Assembly: GCA_964575845.1 (NCBI GenBank)
Contig: CAZNSX010000010.1
Location: 23,874-87,873, forward strand
Reading direction: 5' to 3'
Source of the DNA: CAZNSX01 sp964575845
Lineage (GTDB): Bacteria > UBA8248 > CAZNSX01
DNA length: 64,000 nt
In this document: in pieces, positions 43,737 through 52,112 of the stretch
Layout: each line of letters begins with the position of its first letter
Numbering within the stretch: the stretch's first letter is position 1
Made by a program: the position numbers and the translations under genes
Notes under the pieces: generated by a model
What the model was told of the DNA's origin: nothing
Databases searched by the model: none
The model's input: only the letters and a program-made list of their open reading frames with translations

Positions 43737-44510
43737 ATGGACCGGAGGGAGGAACTTTTCGCCCTGAGAAGGGCTCTGAGAGACCATCTCCTCTACCAGA
43801 GGAGCCTCGGCGTGAGGGAACTGCCCCGGGTAGAGAAGCCCAGGGACGGGTACCATGAGAGCGTGCAGCCACCAGGGGTAGATTCCCAGGAAAACATTTC
43901 TGACACCATGAAGCCCCCTCAAGCAGAAGAAGATGTGGGTCTCCCTCCGGCAGATTTCACCATGGCCGATATAAGGCGGGAGCTAGAGGAGCGGGGTGGC
44001 TGCTGCGAGCTCTGCCGCGGGAGGACGAACCTCGTTTTCGGTGAAGGAAACGAGGCGGCGGACCTGGTTTTCGTGGGCGAGGCTCCGGGAAGGGAAGAAG
44101 ACCTCCAGGGGCTTCCTTTCGTGGGTGCGGCGGGCCACAAGCTCACCCAAATCATCGAGGCCATAGACCTGAAACGGGAGGATGTCTACATCTGCAATGT
44201 CGTCAAATGCCGGCCGCCTGGAAACCGTAACCCGCGTCCTTCTGAGATAGCGAGCTGCCTCCCCTACCTCATAAAGCAGCTCCGCGTCCTCCAGCCGAGG
44301 GTTATCGTGGCCCTCGGCAATATCTCCGCGCAGGCCCTTCTGAGGACCACCACACCCATAACCAGGCTTCGAGGGGAGTTTCACTACTTCCGGGGGGTCC
44401 CCCTCATGCCCACTTACCACCCCGCCTACATCCTTCGCAACCCGAGCGGCAGGCGTCCCGTCTGGGAGGACATGAAGAAGGTGCGGGACCTGCTGATGAG
44501 GAAAGGCTAG
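43737..44510 (+). CDS. type 4/5 uracil-DNA glycosylase (Fe-S)
   Basis: 257 residues. A poorly conserved N-terminal 75 residues precede the UDG core. The core has CCELCRGR, GEAPGREEDLQGLPFVGAAGHKL, VVKCRPPGNRNP, a fourth Cys in IASCLPYL and the C-terminal MPTYHPAYILR. The four cysteines fit the [4Fe-4S] cluster of family 4 enzymes. It removes uracil from DNA. Last gene of its operon, convergent with the minus-strand lipoprotein gene. Confidence 0.9.
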   Translation: MDRREELFALRRALRDHLLYQRSLGVRELPRVEKPRDGYHESVQPPGVDSQENISDTMKPPQAEEDVGLPPADFTMADIRRELEERGGCCELCRGRTNLVFGEGNEAADLVFVGEAPGREEDLQGLPFVGAAGHKLTQIIEAIDLKREDVYICNVVKCRPPGNRNPRPSEIASCLPYLIKQLRVLQPRVIVALGNISAQALLRTTTPITRLRGEFHYFRGVPLMPTYHPAYILRNPSGRRPVWEDMKKVRDLLMRKG

Positions 44511-44513
44511 GGG

Positions 44514-44636
44514 CTAGCGGTCTTCAGCAAAGGGGCTCTCGCCCCTCGGCCCCTTTCCCACGCTGAGATAAAATCCGCCGGCGCAGGCACTAAGAAGGAG
44601 CGATAGCGCCAGAAGGAGGGAGAGGAGCCGATTCAT
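44514..44636 (-). CDS. 40-residue lipoprotein overlapping rarA
   Basis: MNRLLSLLLALSLLLSACAG at the N-terminus is a complete lipoprotein signal with lipobox LSAC (Cys18). Only 22 residues follow the cysteine, ending ESPFAEDR. Its ATG overlaps the rarA stop (ATGA), so it would be translationally coupled. The stop lies 3 bases from the UDG stop. The signal is too well formed to be chance, but no family is recognised. Very short mature lipoproteins of this kind (entericidin-like in size only) are known. Confidence 0.65.
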   Translation of the reverse strand: MNRLLSLLLALSLLLSACAGGFYLSVGKGPRGESPFAEDR

Positions 44637-45958
44637 TTCTTCCCCCTCCCCCGCCACCTCGCGAGCCTCTCCCTTAGCTCCCGCTCATAGCCCTGGTCGG
44701 ATGGCTGGTAGTAGCGTCTCCCCCGGAGGTTTTCGGGAAGCCCCTCCTGCTCCACATAGTGGCCGGGGTAGTCATGGGCATATTTGTAGCCCCGACTGTA
44801 GCCGAGCTCCTTCATGAGGCGGGTCGGCGCATTTCTCAAGTGAAGGGGGACGGGGAGGGCCTGGGTATCCCGAACATCTTTCTGAACGCGGCCATAGGCC
44901 GCGTAGAGGGAATTGCTCTTGGGGGCCGTCGCCAGATATACGGCCGCCTGGGCCAGGGCGAGGTTCCCCTCGGGCATCCCTATGAGTTCATAGGCCTGAA
45001 GCGCGGCCACCGCCACGACAAGTGCCTGGGGGTCCGCCATCCCCACATCCTCTGAGGCGAACCGGACCATGCGCCTCAAGACATAGCGTGGGTCTTCTCC
45101 CGCCTCAAGCATCCTCGCCAGCCAGTAGAGGGCGCCATCAGGGTCACTTCCCCTGAGGGTCTTGTGGAGGGCGGAGATGAGGTTATAGTGCTCCTCGCCC
45201 CCTTTGTCGTAGAGGAGAACCCTTTTCTGCGCGGCGTCCACGATTTCCGGTTCTCCCACCCGGCGCACCCCGTCCGGGCCGGGAGCTTTTGTCATGACCG
45301 AAAGCTCCAGTATATTCAGGGCTGCACGGGCATCTCCATTTGCGAGGTTTGCGATGAGCCTCAAGTCATCCCCCTCAAACTCCACCGAAACCCCTCCGAG
45401 ACCGTGCTCCTCATCCTTAAGGGCGCGCTCGATTATCCCGAGAATCTCTTCCTCGGTCAGGGGATTCAGGGTGAGGACCCGGCAGCGGGAGAGAAGCGCA
45501 GGGATGACCTCGAAGGAAGGGTTTTCTGTGGTGGCACCTATCAGAATGATATCGCCCCCTTCCACATGGGGGAGGAAAGCGTCCTGCTGGGCCTTATTGA
45601 AGCGGTGAACCTCGTCCACGAAGAGAACAGTGCGCTCCCCGCGGCGCCTGGCCCGCTTGGCCTCGGCGGTTGCGGCCCTCACCTCCTTGACGCCGGAGAG
45701 GACGGCGCTGAAGGCTATAAAGTGCGCGCCCGTGGCACCTGCTATCACCATGGCGAGGGTCGTTTTCCCCGACCCCGGAGGCCCCCACAGGATGAGCGAG
45801 TGCAGCTCATCCACCTCTATTGCTTTCCTCAAAATCTTTCCCGGCCCCAGGATGTGGTCCTGCCCGACCATCTCATCGAGCGTCCTCGGCCGCATTCGCG
45901 CGGCAAGGGGCTCCTTAAGGGTCACCTCAGCCTCGGGCCTCTCCTCAAAAAGCTCCAT
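44633..45958 (-). CDS. rarA: RarA/MgsA replication-associated recombination ATPase
   Basis: 441 residues. AAA+ clamp-loader relative: Walker A WGPPGSGKTTLA, Walker B VLFVDEVHRFNKAQQD, sensor 1 GATTENPSFEVIPALLSRCRV-type segment and the C-terminal tetramerisation region (GYKYAHDYPGHYVEQ, then RYYQPSDQGYE). It acts at stalled replication forks. The N-terminus MELFEERPEAEVTLKEPLA is copied, in diverged form, at 48156-48212. Confidence 0.96.
   Translation of the reverse strand: MELFEERPEAEVTLKEPLAARMRPRTLDEMVGQDHILGPGKILRKAIEVDELHSLILWGPPGSGKTTLAMVIAGATGAHFIAFSAVLSGVKEVRAATAEAKRARRRGERTVLFVDEVHRFNKAQQDAFLPHVEGGDIILIGATTENPSFEVIPALLSRCRVLTLNPLTEEEILGIIERALKDEEHGLGGVSVEFEGDDLRLIANLANGDARAALNILELSVMTKAPGPDGVRRVGEPEIVDAAQKRVLLYDKGGEEHYNLISALHKTLRGSDPDGALYWLARMLEAGEDPRYVLRRMVRFASEDVGMADPQALVVAVAALQAYELIGMPEGNLALAQAAVYLATAPKSNSLYAAYGRVQKDVRDTQALPVPLHLRNAPTRLMKELGYSRGYKYAHDYPGHYVEQEGLPENLRGRRYYQPSDQGYERELRERLARWRGRGKK
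45902..45958 (-). repeat. rarA 5' end, copy 1 (intact gene)
   Basis: 57 coding bases that match 48156-48212 at about 47 positions. The match extends patchily about 60 bases further upstream into the leader, where both copies contain A/T-rich blocks and a TATAG/TATCATAG-like element. Confidence 0.7.
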
Positions 45959-46009
45959 TTCCTTCCCCCAAGAAAAAAAGGAAAAAGCTTCTTTCTCAAT
46001 ATATCATAG

Positions 46010-46519
46010 GAAATTAATAAGATGAGAATGATTTGAGGGGACGAGCCTGGCCATCGCAGAAAACGGCACCAGGAGGTCGCCGATGGGTTCCACTCTGGCG
46101 GGGCGCGCTGGGCAACAATCTTTCACATTGGCCCGGCGGGAACTGCTCGGCCCTGGCAAGGGCCTCTTCATAACTTTCCGCTTTCGAATGAGCATCCTGT
46201 AGCGAAAATTTGCTTGACTTATTGGCATATTTCGGCAAAATTGCGTTAGAAGAAACCGAAGCACAAAAGACTCTCCCGTGGCGAAAGGTCCTGGACCGGG
46301 ATTTCAAGAATAATCCCTAAGAAGGGCAGGGCCGCCTTGCGAAGTCCGTGAAAGCTGGCTTCCGCATAAGAAATCAAGTCCTTCATAAAAACCTCGACCG
46401 CAAGAGCTAAAGTCATTCACCCAGCTACAGCCGAAGGGAGGTGATGCTGCACGGTGGCTCCGTCTCTTTGAGGATGCCCCCCTTTTCAACCACTGCTAAC
46501 CTAAGGGAGGAGGGTCGAA
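46010..46519. other. non-coding region upstream of the orphan binding protein
   Basis: About 510 bases. Minus-strand reading frames (for example 46014-46307) contain a stretch SYEEALARAEQFPPGQCERLL that faintly recalls the DUF2281-like antitoxin helix, but without a clean start, context or end, so I do not call a gene. The last 20 bases hold the SD of the binding-protein gene. Confidence 0.4.
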
Positions 46520-48046
46520 ATGAGGAGCAGAAAATGGACTTTTATTAGCCTGGCGGTGGCGGCGGTCATTCTCTTTGCTACCGGCCCTGCCCTTGCGCAG
46601 GTATGTCCTGGCGAGACCGTTGACGAGCGGGCGGTCAACTGCGCGAAAGAGTACATCCAGAAGAAGGGCCTCAAGGACCCCACCCTCGTCCACCTTGCGG
46701 CCTCGCTTTGGATGAAGGGGCAGGTCAAGCTCGATGCCGAGTGGAAGAAGCTCACCGGCGTCACTATGAAGAACGTCGAGTACGGCTATACAGAGATTCC
46801 CTCCAAGATAATGGCCGAGGCCGTGGCGAAGAGCGGGAGGTATGACCTCTTCAACCACTTCGTCCTCATGTTGCCCGATGCCGCTGAGTCCGGGGTGATC
46901 AGGCCGCTCGATGAGTATGCGGCTAGGGGAAAGCCAGACTTCAGCGACATCGCCCCCGCCCTCCGGGCCCAGCAGTACTACAAGGGGAAGTTCTACTTCT
47001 TCTTCCTGGACGGCGACCAGTACATTCTTCTCATCAGGAAGGACCTGGCGAGCCTCCCCGAGGCCCGGAAGGCCTTCTTCGAGAAGTTCGGCTGGTATCC
47101 CCGCTGCCCGGATACCTGGAGTGAGTGGTATCAGCTCGTCAGCTTCTTCAACGCCAAGAAGGGGGAGGACTTCTATGGCATGAAGATGGAGAGCGACCTT
47201 TACGGCGGTATTGGGTACCGCTCCCGGAACTTCGCCTACCGCTGGTGGCTGCCCCGCTTCTTCTCCAAGGGAAAGCTCTTCTTCGATGAGAACATGCATC
47301 CCCTCGTCAACGGCCCTGAGGGCTGGGAGGCAACGGAAGAGTTCGTCGCCATCACCAAGTTCATGCCCAAGGATATCCTCGGCTGGGCATCCGCCCAGCT
47401 CGTTCCTTTTTTCTTCGGCGGGCACACCTTCTCAGCCAATACCTGGCCGGGCTTCGTAGGACCCGCCGAGCGGAGCCCACAGAGCAAGGTCCGGGGCAAG
47501 GTATTCAGCTGCCCCATCCCGGGCTCGTACGTCAAGGGCAAGATCAAGAGGATCTCCATGCAGACGGCGGGCTGCGGCTACATGGTCAGCACCTACTCCA
47601 AACACCCCGAGCTCGCCTACTATTTCCTCCAGTGGCAGACCTCGCCCAAGATCGGCAACAAGGCGGTGGCGGATGCCGACAGCTTCTGGGACCCCTTCCG
47701 CTACTCGCAGGTCACAGACCCCGAGGTCCAGAAGACATACACCAAGCAAATGCTCGAGGTCCATATCAATGCGAACGGGAATTGTGCGGTACCCATGTTC
47801 CTCATCCCCGGGAACCGCGAGTACTATAACGCCCTCGACGTCCGCCTAGCTGAGGCCCTTCAGGGCATGGCAACGCCCAAGGAGGCCATGAGGCGCGTTG
47901 CGGAGGACTGGGAGCGCATAACTGAGGACATCGGCAGGCAAAAACAGATAGAAGCCTGGCGCGCACAGGTAAAGCAGGGCTCCTTCGATACCCCCAAGTG
48001 CACGGGATGGGTTCCCGAGGCGGTCTTCCCCGCAGAGGATTATTAG
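46520..48046 (+). CDS. orphan family-1 extracellular solute-binding protein
   Basis: 508 residues with a Sec signal (1-27, ending GPALAQ), so periplasmic. The mature sequence has the hinge pattern of sugar/oligosaccharide-type binding proteins: LWMKGQVKLDAEWKKLTGV, RYDLFNHFVLMLPDAAESGVIRPL, PDTWSEWYQL. It is longer than usual. No permease or ATPase is adjacent, so it works with a distant transporter or is a stranded remnant. The SD AGGGAGGAGG is very strong. The gene lies between two copies of the rarA 5' end. Confidence 0.83.
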   Translation: MRSRKWTFISLAVAAVILFATGPALAQVCPGETVDERAVNCAKEYIQKKGLKDPTLVHLAASLWMKGQVKLDAEWKKLTGVTMKNVEYGYTEIPSKIMAEAVAKSGRYDLFNHFVLMLPDAAESGVIRPLDEYAARGKPDFSDIAPALRAQQYYKGKFYFFFLDGDQYILLIRKDLASLPEARKAFFEKFGWYPRCPDTWSEWYQLVSFFNAKKGEDFYGMKMESDLYGGIGYRSRNFAYRWWLPRFFSKGKLFFDENMHPLVNGPEGWEATEEFVAITKFMPKDILGWASAQLVPFFFGGHTFSANTWPGFVGPAERSPQSKVRGKVFSCPIPGSYVKGKIKRISMQTAGCGYMVSTYSKHPELAYYFLQWQTSPKIGNKAVADADSFWDPFRYSQVTDPEVQKTYTKQMLEVHINANGNCAVPMFLIPGNREYYNALDVRLAEALQGMATPKEAMRRVAEDWERITEDIGRQKQIEAWRAQVKQGSFDTPKCTGWVPEAVFPAEDY

Positions 48047-48062
48047 AGGAGATACGAGCGCG

Positions 48063-48212
48063 TTAGAGTGATTTGAGCACGGGAGTAAGCTTACTTTCAC
48101 GCGGAGCCGGGTACAAAAGGCTAAGAGCTGTGCCCGGCTCCGCTGCTATCGGCACGGCAAGCGGCTCCTTAGGGCTCACCTTAGGTTCCGGCCTTTCTTG
48201 AAAAAGCTCCAT
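48063..48212 (-). pseudogene. truncated duplicate of the rarA 5' end
   Basis: A 49-residue frame beginning MELFQERPEPKVSPKEPLAV, matching rarA codons 1-19 at about 82 % nucleotide identity and then diverging to an unrelated tail. The AAA+ domain is absent. Its leader also resembles the rarA leader. It is best read as a relic of a rearrangement that placed the binding-protein gene beside rarA. Confidence 0.7.
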
Positions 48213-48349
48213 GTGGATCTTCCGAGAAAGACGGGGAGATGGCTTTTTTTATCAACATACTATAGGAGCGTGGTAAGGTAAGCGGCTGTTGAGAGGGAGA
48301 AAACGACGGCGAGTCTGCCCCTACTGTTTAACGGTTAGTTGTTATAAGA

Positions 48350-48378
48350 TTGGAAAAGGTTCACGGAAAAGATATATA
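48350..48378 (+). promoter_or_regulatory. promoter of the PIN/HEPN-like gene
   Basis: TTGGAA (48350-48355), 17 bases, TATATA (48373-48378), about 38 bases before the start codon. AGGAG precedes the ATG by about 10 bases. Confidence 0.55.
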
Positions 48379-48416
48379 AGGGAAAAATTAGGCGGCCTCT
48401 TTAGGAGCATCAAGTA

Positions 48417-49724
48417 ATGTCTCCCATTATACATGGTCGAATCTATCCCGAGGCGGAGTCATCGGCTCTCCTTCGCCATGAACTTCGAGTTCTGATAGAC
48501 CCGTGCTTGATCGCTTCGGTAGCAAATGAACATCTGATGGATCTCGACGTGCTGCGACACTATCTCCGGAGCCTTCCTGGTCAGCCATGTCAAATAACAC
48601 TAATTTCTACTGCAGAAGCCATTCGGACGTATGGTGGTGAATTTATTTATTTAGCTTCCGATGTGTTACCCGAGGTCACGGTGGCCTTTGGGGAGAGCGG
48701 CAAACGCTATCCAGAAATTATGGTTCTGGCTTCCACCGCCTTCAAAAATGACGCCGATATCATCGTAATGGAGCGACTCCCAGAGGAGGTCAATTTTCAG
48801 GAAATTTGCAGAAAGCTTTTTATTTCTTTTGAAGACTGGGCAACGGCCAAGAGGAGCTGTGAGATATTCGTCCGCGGCCACGAGGTCCCATGGTCGTTCC
48901 GCTTTCGAATGTGGGGATGCCCATGGACTGCATTTTATTTTATGGCTGAACCCAGTAGCCAGCTGATAGAACTCTACAACAGCGCTGCAAAAACGCCAAT
49001 GGATTCGGATATTGTCGAACTTATTCGCTCATTAGCCTTCAACCGTTATCCGAGCCTCTGTTATACTAGAGATAAGCTCCTCTTTTACGTTCAGCAACGG
49101 CGTGCTGCAAACCGTCATAAGCTTCGTCAGCAGGACTTTACTTTCGAGGCGGGCTACTTTCTAAATCACTACTATCTGCTCCTCTGGGCTGGACTGGATC
49201 AAATATGCTGGATTGTAAACGGCATCTTCGAGCTTGGACTTACGGGTTGGCGAAAAGTTGGGCCCCTTAACCACAAGTTTCTGGAGGTGCTCCGGGACAA
49301 GGCAGAATCAGTATCACGACTCTTCGAAAACGAAAACTTCGTCCATTGGGCAAAAATTCTACGTGCTGCTCGTCACTTTGCAGCACATAGAGGCTTTGCA
49401 ATGCCATCGCCTATCTTCATTAAACCTGATAAGGAGCCGAGCGAAGAAGAACTCGACCGCGAGATTGAGGCAAGCGATCGCTGGCAGCTGCTTGATAGAT
49501 TTTTGCCTCGTGAAATTCTTGAAGGGTTCCGGCCTTTCTTACGGGCAGAGGCAAGACTCAGCCGGTCCAAGGAACTCCCCGAGCGGGCTCTGCCTCTTAA
49601 GATTGAAGGAAAAGAGGTATTGATTCACCCGCTGGTTAATATTGAATGGGACTTTAAGAATTTTTTTGACTTCGCTCATAAGGTTGCTGACTTAGCCTTG
49701 GACAGGTTAAAGCGGAAACATTAA
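48417..49724 (+). CDS. unassigned 435-residue protein with PIN-like and HEPN-like signatures
   Basis: I do not recognise a named family. Residues 23-30 (LRVLIDPC) and 111-117 (NDADIIV) have the strand-Asp pattern of PIN-like nuclease domains. Residues 240-330 are helical and contain RAARHFAAHRG, where Arg319-x4-His324 fits the HEPN RNase motif (R-x4-6-H). The region near 155-175 is rich in Trp and Cys. There is no signal or membrane helix, so it is cytoplasmic. Base use is AT-richer than neighbours and it has its own promoter. It could be a single-gene toxin or defence effector; both domain calls are inferences. Confidence 0.65.
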   Translation: MSPIIHGRIYPEAESSALLRHELRVLIDPCLIASVANEHLMDLDVLRHYLRSLPGQPCQITLISTAEAIRTYGGEFIYLASDVLPEVTVAFGESGKRYPEIMVLASTAFKNDADIIVMERLPEEVNFQEICRKLFISFEDWATAKRSCEIFVRGHEVPWSFRFRMWGCPWTAFYFMAEPSSQLIELYNSAAKTPMDSDIVELIRSLAFNRYPSLCYTRDKLLFYVQQRRAANRHKLRQQDFTFEAGYFLNHYYLLLWAGLDQICWIVNGIFELGLTGWRKVGPLNHKFLEVLRDKAESVSRLFENENFVHWAKILRAARHFAAHRGFAMPSPIFIKPDKEPSEEELDREIEASDRWQLLDRFLPREILEGFRPFLRAEARLSRSKELPERALPLKIEGKEVLIHPLVNIEWDFKNFFDFAHKVADLALDRLKRKH

Positions 49725-49920
49725 TTTGCGTGGCTTATAGATAATGCAGCAACATCAAGTTCGCCTGTGAGTATATAACTGAGATGAGACGCATCAAGTA
49801 TTGAGAATGACTACTCTCCCCTCCTTGACTCCCCACCCCCAATTATGCTAGGGAATTGGGGCAATCTGAGGCCCGGCGCTTTAGATTTCCTTTTTGAATC
49901 AAATGAATGGGGGAATCGGC

Positions 49921-50301
49921 ATGAAAAAGGAAGTCATCAAGACCGATAAGGCGGGAAGCGGCAAGGTGCCCCTTTCGCAGGCGATAAAGTGCGGGGACTG
50001 GCTTTTCTGCTCGGGGCAGCTGGGCACAGACCCCAAGACATGGGAGTTCGTGCCCGGAGGCGTCGCCGCCCAGACGAGGAGGGTCCTTGAGAGCCTTAAG
50101 GCGGTAGCGGAGGCGGCGGGCTCTTCCCTGGATAAGGCCGTGAAGGTCACCATCTTCCTTGCAGACATGGCCCACCTCAAGGAGATGAATGATGTCTTTC
50201 AGGAATACTTTCCGGTAGACCCCCCGGCGCGCTCTACGGTTGAGGTAAAGGGGCTCGTCGGCGGCGGGCTTGTGGAAATAGAGCTCATAGCTCACATGTA
50301 G
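49921..50301 (+). CDS. ridA: RidA-family enamine/imine deaminase
   Basis: 126 residues from ATG 49921 with GGGGGA 7 bases upstream. RidA trimer motifs: PLSQAIKCGDWLFCSGQLG, QTRRVLESLKAVAEAAGSSL, VKVTIFLADM, and PARSTVEVKGLVGGGLVEIE with the catalytic Arg. It hydrolyses reactive 2-aminoacrylate and related intermediates. purE follows 27 bases later. Confidence 0.95.
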   Translation: MKKEVIKTDKAGSGKVPLSQAIKCGDWLFCSGQLGTDPKTWEFVPGGVAAQTRRVLESLKAVAEAAGSSLDKAVKVTIFLADMAHLKEMNDVFQEYFPVDPPARSTVEVKGLVGGGLVEIELIAHM

Positions 50302-50328
50302 CGGGTGAAGGCTGGCAGGGAGGCTTCA

Positions 50329-50844
50329 TTGGCGAAACCCCTTATCGGAATTTTGATGGGAAGCGAGGGCGACCTTCCCGTGATGGAGGCCGCCGCCGAG
50401 GTCTTGGGGGAGTTTGGAGTTCCCTATGAGGTCACGGTGGCATCCGCCCACCGCTCCCCGAGGCTCGCGCAGAGGTATGCGCGGAGCGCTAAGGGCCGGG
50501 GCCTTAAGGCCATAATAGCGGGGGCGGGAGGGGCCGCCCACCTTGCGGGGGTGCTGGCCTCCGAGACGACCCTTCCCGTGATAGGCGTTCCCATAGACTC
50601 AAGCCCCCTTGGGGGGCTGGACTCCCTTCTCTCAACCGCCCAGATGCCGGGCGGCGTCCCCGTCGCCACCATGGCAATCGGAAAGGCCGGGGCCAGCAAT
50701 GCCGCCCTTCTGGCCGTCGAGATCCTCGCCCTCACGGATGAAAAGCTCTCCCAGAAGCTCCTCGACTTCAGGAGGCGCGAGGCCAGGCGCTACGCGCGCT
50801 CGGCAAAAAAGCTCTCCCGCCATGGCCCGAAGGCTAACGCTTGA
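50329..50844 (+). CDS. purE: N5-carboxyaminoimidazole ribonucleotide mutase
   Basis: 171 residues from TTG 50329, which has AGGGAGG 5 bases upstream; GTG 50305 is the alternative. PurE landmarks: GILMGSEGDLPVM, SAHRSPRL with the catalytic His, IAGAGGAAHLAGVLAS, PVIGVPIDSS and GVPVATMAIG. It interconverts carboxylated aminoimidazole ribonucleotides in purine synthesis. The first loop reads GSEGD where most enzymes have GSxSD. purK is not in the window. Confidence 0.94.
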   Translation: MAKPLIGILMGSEGDLPVMEAAAEVLGEFGVPYEVTVASAHRSPRLAQRYARSAKGRGLKAIIAGAGGAAHLAGVLASETTLPVIGVPIDSSPLGGLDSLLSTAQMPGGVPVATMAIGKAGASNAALLAVEILALTDEKLSQKLLDFRRREARRYARSAKKLSRHGPKANA

Positions 50845-51472
50845 CCCCGCGCGGCCAGACGCCTCCTCCATAGAAGAGGCAGCCCAGGCGATTCGAAGGG
50901 GAGACCTCATCGCCTACCCCACCGATACTCTCTATGGCTTCGGGACCGATGCCCTGAATGAGAGGGCTCTTGAGAGACTATTTGACCTTAAGGGAAGGAA
51001 GGCGGGAGAGCCCATACCGCTTATCATCGGCTCTCGTGAGCAGCTGAATTCATTGGTCGTTTCGCTGACCCCGCTTGCCCTGAGGCTAATGCAGGCCTTC
51101 TGGCCAGGGCCACTGACCCTGGTGCTGGAGTCCAAGGGGTCTCTCTCGCCCCTCATAACAGGAGGCGGAGGGGTGGGGGTGAGGCTTCCCAGAAGCCCTC
51201 TCGCCCAGGCCCTTGCTTTGAGGGTTGGCGTGCCTCTCACGGCGACAAGCGTCAACCGCTCCGGTGAGCCTCCACTTCTCGATGCCGCATCCATTGACGA
51301 GGCCTTTGGAGGCGAGCTGGCCCTCATCCTGGATGGAGGCCCCCTGGGGGCGGAAGGCTCTCCTCCACTTCCTTCTACTGTCGTGGATGCAAGGGGGGAG
51401 AAACCCGTGCTCTTCAGGGAAGGGGCCGTAGCCTTCTCAGATATAGAGAAAGCCCTCAGGGAAAAAGGCTAG
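50822..51472 (+). CDS. tsaC: L-threonylcarbamoyladenylate synthase
   Basis: 216 residues from ATG 50822, overlapping the purE end by 23 bases; the longer frame to 50609 is an artefact inside purE. YrdC-domain motifs: IAYPTDTLYGFGTDA, LKGRKAGEPIPLIIGS, WPGPLTLVL, VRLPRSPLAQAL and TATSVNRSGEP. It makes the activated carbamoyl donor for t6A at position 37 of ANN-decoding tRNAs. It is a single-domain form without the Sua5 extension. Confidence 0.93.
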   Translation: MARRLTLDPARPDASSIEEAAQAIRRGDLIAYPTDTLYGFGTDALNERALERLFDLKGRKAGEPIPLIIGSREQLNSLVVSLTPLALRLMQAFWPGPLTLVLESKGSLSPLITGGGGVGVRLPRSPLAQALALRVGVPLTATSVNRSGEPPLLDAASIDEAFGGELALILDGGPLGAEGSPPLPSTVVDARGEKPVLFREGAVAFSDIEKALREKG

Positions 51473-51495
51473 CTCAAGAGGACTTCTTAGGATAC

Positions 51496-51517
51496 AGGGG
51501 TCCGGGGAGCGGCCCCT
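51496..51517. terminator. GC-rich hairpin between convergent tsaC and recR
   Basis: AGGGG(T)CC and GGCCCCT form a 7-bp stem with one bulge and a 7-base loop in the 43-bp gap. U-tracts are lacking, so it is only a possible terminator. Confidence 0.35.
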
Positions 51518-52112
51518 AGAGCTCCCTTCTACCCTCAAGGCTTCGGGAGAGGGTCATCTGGTCCAGATACTCCAGAGCTCCTCCCACGGGGATGCCGTGA
51601 GCCAGGCGCGTCACCCTGACGCCAAGGGGCTTAAGCGCCTGCGCCAGGTGAAGGGCTGTGGCCTCTCCCTCCATACTGGGGTTCGTGGCCACGATTACCT
51701 CCCGGACGCCTTCTTCCCGGACGCGCCTCATGAGCTCTTCCACCTTCAGGTCCCCTGGACCCATTCCCTTGAGGGGAGAGATGACGCCCATGAGCACATG
51801 GTAGAGTCCCCTGAAATCCCCCGTTCTCTCGATGGAGAAGACATCAGAGGGGTCCTCAACGACACAGACAGTGCTCTTATCCCGGCCTTCATCCTGGCAG
51901 AAGCCGCAAAGAGGCCCCTCTGAGATGCCGAAGCACCTCTTGCAGAAGCCCACCTTCTCCTTGAGCCCTACTATAGCGCGCGAGAGAGCCTCCGCCTCTT
52001 CCCGGGACGCCTTGAGCAAGTGGAGGGCGATCCTCTGGGCGCTCTTGGGCCCGATGCCCGGAAGGCGACCCAGCTCACTTATTAAGGCTTTCAGAGCCGG
52101 AAACTGCTCCAC
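51516..52112 (-). CDS. recR: recombination mediator RecR
   Basis: 198 residues. Helix-hairpin-helix LGRLPGIGPKSAQRIALHLL, the C4 zinc finger CKRCFGISEGPLCGFC, and the Toprim domain with VVEDPSDVFSIERTGDF and IVATNPSMEGEAT. RecR with RecO and RecF loads RecA on gapped DNA. It ends the dnaX-ybaB-recR block, with two small genes intervening. Its start abuts the preceding lipoprotein gene stop. Confidence 0.97.
   Translation of the reverse strand: MEQFPALKALISELGRLPGIGPKSAQRIALHLLKASREEAEALSRAIVGLKEKVGFCKRCFGISEGPLCGFCQDEGRDKSTVCVVEDPSDVFSIERTGDFRGLYHVLMGVISPLKGMGPGDLKVEELMRRVREEGVREVIVATNPSMEGEATALHLAQALKPLGVRVTRLAHGIPVGGALEYLDQMTLSRSLEGRREL

Noticed and set aside
46004..46307. Minus-strand frames upstream of the orphan binding protein, with a faint DUF2281-like helix
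   Set aside because: No start, SD or partner; similarity is limited to about 20 residues.
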